From: JBFLVU01 sp964589625
GTDB taxonomy: Bacteria > Acidobacteriota > UBA4820 > DSQY01
Assembly: GCA_964589625.1 (NCBI GenBank)
Contig: CAZPSH010000010.1
Coordinates: forward strand, 43,079 to 107,078
Reading direction: 5' to 3'
DNA: 64,000 nucleotides
The notes beneath the pieces are model-generated. The model was not told where the DNA came from, did no database searches, and worked only from the letters and a program-made list of their open reading frames with translations. The first letter of the stretch is position 1; every line of letters begins with the position of its first letter. The position numbers and the translations under genes were made by a program. Shown in pieces: positions 9,341 through 17,700 of this stretch.

Positions 9341-11104
9341 GGGCCCCTTTTCCCCCTGCACGGAGGGCAGGGAGATGCAGCCGGCTTCGCAAACCTGGAC
9401 ACAGACGCCGCATCCGGTGCAGAGGTCCGGGTCCAGGTCGGGGAAGCCGTCCTTCTCATGGATGCCCATGCATCCCACGCGGATGCACGCCCCGCAACGG
9501 TCGCAATTTCCCAGGTGGATCTCCACGGGAGTGCCTTTGGGGATGCGCCCGCCCAGCAGGCACGGCGCCACGGCCACCACGACGGAGACCTCCGGGGCCT
9601 GGAGCTCCTCCTCGAGGACCTTGCGGGTCCTGTCGAGATCGTAGGGATCCACCTCCACCACGCGCTTCACGCCGAGGGCGCGGCAGACCTCCGCCACGTT
9701 CAGCCGGGGCGCATCGTTGCCGCGGATGTCCTTTCCGGTTCCCGGGTGGGGCTGGCCGCCGGTCATGGCCGTCCAGCGGTTGTCGAGGATGACCAGGGTG
9801 GCGTGGCTGCGGTTGACGATCATATCCACCAGGGCGGGAATGCCCGAGTGGAAGAAGGTGGAGTCTCCGATGACGCCGAGGGTCTTCCCCTTCTCCTTCG
9901 GTCCGCCGAACTTCTCCAGGCCTTCGGCCATCCCCACCGAGGCGCCCATGCACATACAGGAGTCCATGGCGCCCAGCGGCTTGAGGGCGCCCAGGGTGTA
10001 GCATCCGATGTCCCCCATGACGCGGAGCTTCATCTCCCGGAAGAGGGTGAACATGCCGCGGTGGCTGCAACCGGGGCAGAGTGTGGGGGGCCGTGTGAGA
10101 ATCCTGACGCCTCCGAGGTCCACCGTGACCGCGCTCTTGGATGCGCCAAGGAGGGCCGTCTCCACGAGAGGGAGGTTCAGTTCGCCGGTGTACGGGAAGA
10201 GCCCGCGCCCACCGTCGATGGCGATGCCATCGGCCCGGATGGCCTCCTCCAGATAGGGCTCCAGCTCCTCCACGACGTAGAGGCGCTTCACCATACCCGC
10301 GAAGCGGCGGATGCGCTCCATTGGAATGGGGTGGGTGAACCCGAGCTTGAGGATCCAGGCGCCGGGTAGGGATTCGCGGACGTACCCGAAGCTCACGCCG
10401 GAGGTGACGACCCCCACCTCGGAGGTCCCCGCGAGAATTGGGTTCCAGAGGTCGCTCTCCTCGCCGAAGGCCTTGGCCGCTCGCAGGCGCTCCTCCACCT
10501 TGTGGCGGCGGCCCCTTGCGTGGGTCGGGAGCATGACGAACTTGGGAATATCCTTGACGTAGCCCTTGCTCGCCCAATCCACCCGGTCGGCGGGCCGCGC
10601 CACCCCCGTCTGGTGGCACACGCGCGTCGTCATGCGGAGGATCACAGGGGAGTCGAAGCGCTCCGAAAGGGCGAAGGCCTCCCTCGCCATCCAGCGCGAT
10701 TCGTCCACGTCGTAGGGCTCCACCATCAGGACCTTGGCCGCTTTGGCGATGGCCCGGTTGTCCTGCTCGTCCTGGCTGGAGTGCATGCCCGGATCGTCGG
10801 CGGAAACCACCACGAGCCCTCCGCCCACCCCCATGTAGGAGGAGGAGAAGAGGGGGTCGGCGGCCACGTTGAGGCCCACGTGCTTCATCGTTACCAGGGC
10901 GCGCGTCCCCGCCAGGGACGCCCCCACGGCCACCTCGTACCCCACCTTTTCGTTCGGGGCCCACTGGACCACTACGTCCTCATACGCCGCCAGGGCTTCG
11001 AGGATCTCCGTGCTGGGCGTGCCGGGGTAACCCGATCCGAAGCCCACCCGGGCTTCCCAGGCGCCGCGCGCCACGGCCTCATTTCCGAGCATCAGCTTTC
11101 GCAT
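9329..11104 (-). CDS. iorA: Indolepyruvate ferredoxin oxidoreductase, alpha subunit
   Basis: The ATG at 11104 gives 592 aa starting MRKLMLGNEAVARGAWEARV. The order is a pyrimidine-binding domain (FGSGYPGTPSTEILEAL), a central region, then the TPP-binding domain with CPGCSHRGMF and GDIGCYTLG. The C-terminus carries two ferredoxin-like clusters (CDRCGACIRVGCMG and CTGCGVCVQVCEAGC), the second complete and the first slightly irregular in spacing. The length is typical of IorA. The start overlaps the end of buk by 13 bases. The enzyme is cytoplasmic, strictly anaerobic in character and passes electrons to ferredoxin. Confidence 0.95.
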   Translation of the reverse strand: MRKLMLGNEAVARGAWEARVGFGSGYPGTPSTEILEALAAYEDVVVQWAPNEKVGYEVAVGASLAGTRALVTMKHVGLNVAADPLFSSSYMGVGGGLVVVSADDPGMHSSQDEQDNRAIAKAAKVLMVEPYDVDESRWMAREAFALSERFDSPVILRMTTRVCHQTGVARPADRVDWASKGYVKDIPKFVMLPTHARGRRHKVEERLRAAKAFGEESDLWNPILAGTSEVGVVTSGVSFGYVRESLPGAWILKLGFTHPIPMERIRRFAGMVKRLYVVEELEPYLEEAIRADGIAIDGGRGLFPYTGELNLPLVETALLGASKSAVTVDLGGVRILTRPPTLCPGCSHRGMFTLFREMKLRVMGDIGCYTLGALKPLGAMDSCMCMGASVGMAEGLEKFGGPKEKGKTLGVIGDSTFFHSGIPALVDMIVNRSHATLVILDNRWTAMTGGQPHPGTGKDIRGNDAPRLNVAEVCRALGVKRVVEVDPYDLDRTRKVLEEELQAPEVSVVVAVAPCLLGGRIPKGTPVEIHLGNCDRCGACIRVGCMGIHEKDGFPDLDPDLCTGCGVCVQVCEAGCISLPSVQGEKGPAGP

Positions 11105-12168
11105 GTTGTCTCTCCGGGATAGGGGATGGCCCGTTCCTCCCCCTGCAGGACTCGGAAGGCCCCGGCCGCCAGGGCCTCCATCTCGAACTCGCCGGGGAAG
11201 CGGAAGAGGGGGGCGAGGGGGGCGACCCGGTCGGATACCCACGTGCAAAAGAGGTTTGAATGGGCGAGCCCGCCCGTGAGGACCACCGCGTCCAGCCGGC
11301 AGCATAGGACCGTCGCCATGGCCCCGATCTCCTTGGCCGTCTGGTAGGCCATGGCTTCGTAGACCTCCCGGGCCTTCAGATCGCCCTGGGCGATACGGGA
11401 TTCCACCTCCAGCGCATCGTGGGTTCCCAGGTGGGCCATCAAGCCGCCCTCCTTGGTCGTCATGCGCTTGAGGTCGGCGGCGGTAACGGACCCCGAAAAG
11501 CACAGTTTGACTAGAGGCTGGGTGGGGAGGGTGCCCGCCCGGGTCGGGGAGAAGGGGCCTCCCGAGTTGGCGTTGTTGGTATCCACAATGCGCCCGCCCT
11601 CCATGGGAACGATGGAAAAGCCGCCGCCGAGGTGGGCCACCACGAGCCGGCTCTCGGACAGCTTCTTGCCCAGCCGCTCGCAGGCCTTCCGCGCGGCGGC
11701 GTGGAGGTTGAGGGCGTGGGAGAGGGCCTGCCTTGAAAGACCGGGAAGTCCCGTGTACCGGGCCAATGGGATCATCTCGTCCACCGCCACGGGGTCCACC
11801 ACGAAGGCGGGGATCCCTCTCTCGGAGGCCAGACCGTGGGCGATAAGGCACCCGAGGTTGGACACGTGCTCGCCCTGGTAGCCCCGGCGGGCGTCCTCGA
11901 CCATGGCCTCGTTGACGACGAGAGTCCCGGAAGGAACGGGCCGGATCAGCCCGCCCCGGCCCACCACCGCGTGGAGAGGCTCGGCCCCGTGGCGCGCCAG
12001 GAACTCCCGGGCGTCCTGGACCCTTCCCGGAAGCTGAGCGAGGAGGGGGCCCTTATCGAACGGTGCGGAAACGGTCTCCTCCGCCTCCCGTCCCGCCGTC
12101 GAATAGATCGCCAACTTGGTTCCCGTGCTTCCGGGATTGACGACCAGCACGCGATACAGATTGGCCAT
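11092..12168 (-). CDS. buk: Butyrate kinase family acyl kinase
   Basis: The ATG at 12168 (CAGGAG upstream) gives 358 aa, the usual Buk size. The acetate/butyrate kinase fold is shown by LVVNPGSTGTKLAIY at the N-terminus, VAHLGGGFSIVPMEGGR with the phosphate-binding glycines near the middle, and VLTGGLAHSNLF near the C-terminus. It transfers phosphate from acyl-phosphate to ADP, giving ATP and free acid. It is the first gene of a minus-strand operon with iorA, iorB and ptb. Together they convert aromatic (or branched) amino-acid skeletons to acids with one ATP by substrate-level phosphorylation plus reduced ferredoxin. Confidence 0.93.
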   Translation of the reverse strand: MANLYRVLVVNPGSTGTKLAIYSTAGREAEETVSAPFDKGPLLAQLPGRVQDAREFLARHGAEPLHAVVGRGGLIRPVPSGTLVVNEAMVEDARRGYQGEHVSNLGCLIAHGLASERGIPAFVVDPVAVDEMIPLARYTGLPGLSRQALSHALNLHAAARKACERLGKKLSESRLVVAHLGGGFSIVPMEGGRIVDTNNANSGGPFSPTRAGTLPTQPLVKLCFSGSVTAADLKRMTTKEGGLMAHLGTHDALEVESRIAQGDLKAREVYEAMAYQTAKEIGAMATVLCCRLDAVVLTGGLAHSNLFCTWVSDRVAPLAPLFRFPGEFEMEALAAGAFRVLQGEERAIPYPGETTCES

Positions 12169-12274
12169 CGCAGTCTCCTGCGCAAGGGATGATGGTAAGG
12201 GCCCCGCTCCCGGCCCACAAGGCTTGATCCCAAGCCCTTTGTGCATTGGGGCTTATCACGCCCACCCGGCGGCA

Positions 12275-12304
12275 TTGGCTCGGCCCCGGCCCTGGACGTA
12301 CAAT
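12275..12304 (+). promoter_or_regulatory. Sigma-70-like promoter candidate for the kinase/regulator pair
   Basis: TTGGCT (12275-12280) and TACAAT (12299-12304) are separated by 18 bases, in the divergent gap between buk and the histidine kinase gene. The -10 element lies 51 bases before the kinase ATG. This is sequence match only; no start site is known. Confidence 0.4.
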
Positions 12305-12355
12305 GGGTGTGCCTCCGGCCATCGGAGGACCGAAGGTTTCGTCCGGAGAGGGCCC

Positions 12356-13966
12356 ATGACGGATCAGGAAGCACCGCCCGCACCCGATGAAATCCGACGC
12401 CTGAGGGAAGCCAACGAGGCCCTTTGGGCAGTCTTCGGGCTCGGGCACGCCGTCGGGCAGGCCGGGGGGCCCGGCGACATGGCCTGCGCCACTCACGAGG
12501 TGGCCAGGAGGGTGCTTTCCGTCACCTGCACCGGGCTTGTGCTCCTCGGGAACGAGGGCGCCCGCGCCTTCCTGTGCCGCGAGACTCCCGAGGCAGTATC
12601 CCTGGCGGTTCCGCCGGAGGAATGGTTTTCCCTCTTCCCCGGGGAGCGTGCCCATTGGTCGGTGGGGGAGCCGCCGTCCGCCCGGGTGGCGGCCCTTCTC
12701 GGCGCGCCGCCCTCCGCGGGCATGGCCCGAAGCCTGGGGGCCCCGGGCATTCCCGGAGCCCAGCTGGTGGCCCTTCGGCCCACCCCCTTTTCGGACCTCG
12801 AACAGGGCCTCTTCGCACGGATGGCCGACTTCTTGTTCACCGCCCTGGCCCGTTGGGAGCAGGTGGAGGGGGTCCGCCGAAAGTCCCGCCAGGTGGCGGA
12901 TCTCTTCGTTCTCCTCGCCCAGGAGAAGGAGCGTCTCGATAACGTCATGAGGAGCGTCCCCGTGGGGCTTCTCCTGACCGACCTCTCGGGGTCCATCTCC
13001 CTCATCAATGACGCCGCCGCCCAAGCATTGGGCCTCTCCCCCGTGGAGGTCCGGGAGAACAAGATCTTTGGGAGCCGCCCGGCGGGGAAGGTCATCCTCG
13101 GCCTCCTCCGCAAGGCCCAGGCCGAGGGAAAGACCGTGTCCACCCCGTACGAGGTGGAGGGGCGCTGGTTTCAAGTCCAGGTTCTGCCCTGGCCCGGCGG
13201 GGAACTTTTCCTCGTGGTCACGCAGGACATCCACGAGTGGGTGGGCCTCAACCGATCCCGGGAAGACCTGATCTCCATCATTTCCCACGAGGTCAAGAAT
13301 CCCCTCTCCGCCATCATCAACGCCGCCGATCTCCTGTCGGGCGGACGGCCGGGCCCCCTCACGGACCACCAAGCCCGGATCGCCGCCCTGATCCTCGAGA
13401 ACGGCCGAAACATCCGCAACCTCTTGGACGACGTGGTCCGCCTCAGCCGGGTCCACTACGCCCAGGGACAGGCCGAGAGCGTGGACGTGAAGGCCCTCAT
13501 CGAACGACTGCGGGACGGGGCGAGCGACACGATCCAGGGGAAGCTCCTCACCTGGAGGGAGGATCTTCAGGACGCCCACATCACCTGCGACGGACGGATG
13601 CTCGAGAACCTCGTGGCCAACCTCGTCGGGAACGCCATCAAGTACTCGGCCATCGGGGGCGCCGTGGGCGTTCGCCTTCGCCGCGATGGGGAGCGGATCG
13701 CCTTTCGGGTACTCGACGACGGTCCGGGGATCCCGGCCTCGGAGAGGGCGTCGATTTTCACCCCCTTCTTCCGGGCGAGCAACGTCCGCAACCTCGTGGG
13801 CGGAACGGGGCTCGGCCTCGTGATCGCGAAGAACGTGGCCGAGAGGCTGGGGGGGCGGTTGGAATGCGCCTCCCCACTCACCGAGGAAGACCGGGCCTTT
13901 CTCGGAAGCGCCGTGCCGTCGCGTCCGGGAACCGCCTTCGAGGCCGTCCTCCCCGCCACCGAGTAG
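12356..13966 (+). CDS. Soluble sensor histidine kinase (GAF-PAS-HisKA-HATPase)
   Basis: The ATG at 12356 gives 536 aa. A helical start is followed by a GAF-like domain (about 35-175), a PAS domain (about 200-295), the dimerisation domain with the phospho-accepting His in SIISHEVKNPLSA (about 310), and a HATPase domain with N box ENLVANLVGNAIKYS, DDGPGIP and GGTGLGLVIAKNVAE. There are no membrane segments, so it senses an internal signal. The response regulator follows after an 8-base gap and is the obvious partner. An earlier open frame start at 12116 lies inside buk on the other strand and is not used. Confidence 0.9.
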   Translation: MTDQEAPPAPDEIRRLREANEALWAVFGLGHAVGQAGGPGDMACATHEVARRVLSVTCTGLVLLGNEGARAFLCRETPEAVSLAVPPEEWFSLFPGERAHWSVGEPPSARVAALLGAPPSAGMARSLGAPGIPGAQLVALRPTPFSDLEQGLFARMADFLFTALARWEQVEGVRRKSRQVADLFVLLAQEKERLDNVMRSVPVGLLLTDLSGSISLINDAAAQALGLSPVEVRENKIFGSRPAGKVILGLLRKAQAEGKTVSTPYEVEGRWFQVQVLPWPGGELFLVVTQDIHEWVGLNRSREDLISIISHEVKNPLSAIINAADLLSGGRPGPLTDHQARIAALILENGRNIRNLLDDVVRLSRVHYAQGQAESVDVKALIERLRDGASDTIQGKLLTWREDLQDAHITCDGRMLENLVANLVGNAIKYSAIGGAVGVRLRRDGERIAFRVLDDGPGIPASERASIFTPFFRASNVRNLVGGTGLGLVIAKNVAERLGGRLECASPLTEEDRAFLGSAVPSRPGTAFEAVLPATE

Positions 13967-13974
13967 GAGCCGCC

Positions 13975-14751
13975 ATGCGCCAGAGACTGGTCATCGCCGA
14001 CGACAACCGGGCCATCACCGAAGTGTTGAAGCTGAACTTCGACCTTCTGGGCTACGACGTCCACGTGGCTTCGGACGGAGAGGAGGCCGAAGAGGCCTTC
14101 CGCCGGATGCGGCCGGACCTCATGATCCTCGACGTCATGATGCCCAAGAAGAACGGCTACCAGGTGTGCCGGGACCTCAAACGGGAAGCGGACCTGGCCC
14201 GGATCCCCATCATCCTCCTCACGGCAAAGAGCCTGAAGGAAGACGTGTACTGGGGCTACGACTGCGGTGCGGACGCCTACGTCACCAAGCCCTACGATCC
14301 CCACCAGTTGGAGCTCCTGGTGGACCAGCTCATCCGTGAGGCCGCCTCCGAACAGCGTTCCACGGCTTGGACGGGGCTTCCCGACGCCTCGCGGATGGAA
14401 ACCGAGTACCGGGCGCGGCTGGAGGCAGGGGCCCCCTGCCTCCTTCTCCGTGTCCGCTTCGCTCCGTCTTTTTCCGAGGGCTTCGCCCTGCGGGCGGGGG
14501 CCTCCCGCCTCAAGGATCTCCTGCACAGGACCGCATGGCTCCTACACGAGGTGGTGCAGCAATGCACGGCCGCGGGGGCCGTCGGGCAGTCCCCCGACGA
14601 TCGTTTCTGGATCGTGCTCCACCCCTCCGAGGCCCAGGATCTCCGGTCGAAGTTCAAGGAAAAGCTGAAGGAAATCGCGGCCTCCGGCGCGGAGGATGAG
14701 GGGCCGACGCTGGAGTGGGACGAAGCCGACCCGCCGCCCGCGGGCGGATAG
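13975..14751 (+). CDS. Response regulator with degenerate GGDEF-like output
   Basis: A 258-aa protein. Residues 1-122 are a standard receiver (IADDN at the acidic pocket, phospho-Asp in MILDVMMPKKNG, switch Thr in LLTAKS, Lys in YVTKPYD). After a linker, residues 130-235 start AWTGLPDASRMETEYRARL, like the opening of GGDEF domains (DPLTGLPNR...), but the GGDEF motif itself is missing: only PDDRFWIVL remains where it should be. I infer a catalytically dead diguanylate-cyclase-like output that may bind a partner. It pairs with the kinase immediately upstream. Confidence 0.8.
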   Translation: MRQRLVIADDNRAITEVLKLNFDLLGYDVHVASDGEEAEEAFRRMRPDLMILDVMMPKKNGYQVCRDLKREADLARIPIILLTAKSLKEDVYWGYDCGADAYVTKPYDPHQLELLVDQLIREAASEQRSTAWTGLPDASRMETEYRARLEAGAPCLLLRVRFAPSFSEGFALRAGASRLKDLLHRTAWLLHEVVQQCTAAGAVGQSPDDRFWIVLHPSEAQDLRSKFKEKLKEIAASGAEDEGPTLEWDEADPPPAGG

Positions 14752-14757
14752 CTCGCC

Positions 14758-17700
14758 CTACTCGGGGGTCTGGGGACCGGCGCCCGCCCCGCCCAAGCCC
14801 CCGGGGATCCGCCTCGACACACCGAGGACCGAGCTCACCGTTCCGTCGGCCTCCCGGATCGGGATGAGCTGGGTATCCAGCCACAGCATCCCCACGGGGA
14901 ACTCGAGTTCCTCCACGCGAACGAGCACCTCTCCGGTCTGGAAAGCTCTCCCGAGGCTGGCCTTCATCTGTTGGAGCGTGGCGCCCCTAAAGAGGCCGTC
15001 GAGCGGGAGGCCGGCCACCTCCTCGGGCCTACGCCTCAGGGCGGCGGCCGTTGCAGGATTCGCGTAGGTCACCCTCCCCTCCCGGCCCACGATGAAGATG
15101 AGGTCCCTGGCCGACTTGGCCAGGCTCCCGAAGATCCGGACCTTTCTTTCCAGGTCCTCGCGCGTCTGGACCTCATCGCCCACGTCCCGGACGACCCCCA
15201 CGAAGCCCTCGGGGGCCCCCGCCTCGTCCCTGAGGAGTGCCGCGTTGATCTCGGCTGGGAAGGGCCGGCCGTCCCTCCGAAGCACGTTTGCCCGGAAGTT
15301 CCGGACCTCCTCGCCTTGCAGGACCTGGGCCATCGCCTTCCCGACGGGCTCCCGCTCCCCCTCGGAAACCATTTCGAAAACGGACCGTCCGACCAGTTCT
15401 TCATGAGAGCGGGCACCCCATATCTCCAACGTGCGGCGGTTCACCACCGTGATCCGGCCGGAGAGGTCTGCTACGAAGGTGGCCTCGGGGGAGGCTTCCA
15501 GGAGGGTTCTATACCGGGACTCCTGGGCGCGGAGGCTGACCTCGGCCTCCTTCAGGGAGGTGACGTCCGTCCCGTGGGAGAGGACCACGCTCACCCGTCC
15601 GTGGGCGTCCAGGACCGGCCGGTTGGTCCAGGCCACCCAGACCCTCCGTTCGTCCCTCGTCATGTTTTGGTTGATATTGGAGGCGAAGGCGTTGGGATCC
15701 GCGGCGATGCGCTTGAGGAGGTCCTCCAGGTCCCTTCCGGTGGACTCCTCCTTGGGGACGATGGTCCCGATGAGACTCCGGCCGAGAATCTCCTCCCGTT
15801 TGAACCCGAAGAACTCCTCCGCGAACTCGTTCCAGTACGTGACGATGAGATCGGGCGTGAAGGTAAGAACGATGCCTCGGGCGTTCTCCACGAGCGCGCG
15901 GTATCTCCCTTCGCTGGCCTGAAGGGCATTCCGGCTCGCCTCGAGTTCGGCCAGGGTGCCGTGGAGGTCCTCGATGCTGCGCTTGGCTTCCTCGTACAGG
16001 GCCGCATTCACGACCGCCATCGTGGCATGGCGGGCGAAGATCTCGAGGACCTCCACGCCGTCCGGGGAGAAGGCCTCCGAGTTCCCGGAGTAGAAGGTGG
16101 CGACGCCGCGCACCACGTCCTCATGGAGCATGGGCACTGCGCACACGCACCGGAAGCCGCGCCTTTCCGCCTCCTCCCGCCAGGGGGCGAAGTCGGGCTC
16201 TTCGGTCTTCATGATGACGGGCCGGCGGAGCTTGATGGCCCGCCCGGCGGGACCCAGAGCCCGCGGGGATTCGTCCCAGCGGACACGAACGCTCTCCGAG
16301 TATCCCTCGTCCCTCCCGGCGGAGGCCAGGATCCGGACTTCGGTGCTTTCGGGCACCACGAGTCCCATCCAGACGAGGTCCACGCCGAAGATCTCGACGG
16401 CCACGCGGCACATCAGGCTTACGGATTCACCCATGTCCAGCGAACCCGCCATGGCCTGCGACGAGGCCAGGAGGGCCAGGAGCTGGCGATTCCTCCTTTG
16501 CTGGGCCTCCTCGGCCCCTCGCCGGTCGGTGACGTCGCGCGCCACGCCGAAGAACCCGACCACCCGTCCGAGGGGATCCGCCTCCGGAACGGCATGGTCC
16601 TCCAACCATCGGTAGGTCTTGGTCACCGCGTGCAGGAAGCGGTATTCGACCGTGAACGGCCTCCCCTCTTCCCGGAGGACCTGGACGGACCGCCTCACCA
16701 GTCCGACGTCGTCGGGGTGGACCGCACCGATCCAACCGCCCTCCTGGCCCAGAATCTCCTCCGGGGAGAAACCCAGGATCTCCCGCACCTTTGGGCTCAC
16801 GAACTGGACCTGGGGGGCCGGTGGATCCCCCTCCAGCACGCTGTAGTAAACGATCTCGCTCACGTTCTGCAGGATGAGTTCCACCTGCACATTGCGCCGG
16901 CGGAGCTCCTCCTCCACGCGCTTTCGGTCCGTCACGTCGATGGCCGTGGCCAGGCCCGCCGGCCGCCCCTCGTACTGGATTGCGGCGGCCGTGAAGTCGA
17001 GCCAACGCACATCGCCCGATTTCGTCACGATCTTGAACTCGTAATGGCGAGGCACGGGCTCGCCGCGCTGGCGGGCGATGCCTCTTTCTCTGACCATGTC
17101 GCGGTGGTCCGGGTGGACGAGGTCCCAGAAGTGGACCTTCAGCATCTCCTCCCGGCTGTAGCCGCTGATCAGTTCCGTGGCCCTGTTGACGTACCTCAGG
17201 CGCTCGCCCTGGTAAATCATAATGGCCGCCTCGGTGCTCTCGGCGAGTCCGCGGAAGAGCGATTCGCTCTCCTTCACCGCAAGCTCCGCGAGGCGCCTCT
17301 CGGTGATGTCACGGCAGTTCACGACAATCCCTCCCACGGCCGGATCCGCCAGGAGGTTTGTCACGATGGCGGAGAAGATGCGAAGGCTGCCGTTCTTGTG
17401 ACGTACGCGGTACTCGACGGCGGGCAGGGAGGCGCCGGGCGCCTTGAGGGACCGGCGCACCACGTCCTGGATCACCCCCACATCTTCCGGGGCGACATGG
17501 TCCGTGGCCAGGGTCCCGAGGAGCTCCTCCACCGGGTATCCGGTCCAAGCGGTCACGGAGGGTGTGATGTACAGGACGCGGCCTTCGACGCTGAACACGA
17601 TCACGACGTCGTGGGTGTTCTCGATGAGCGTGCGAAACCGGCGTTCGCTTTCCCTCAAACGGCGCTCCGCCTCGGCCCGGTCGGTGACGTCCCTTCCGAC

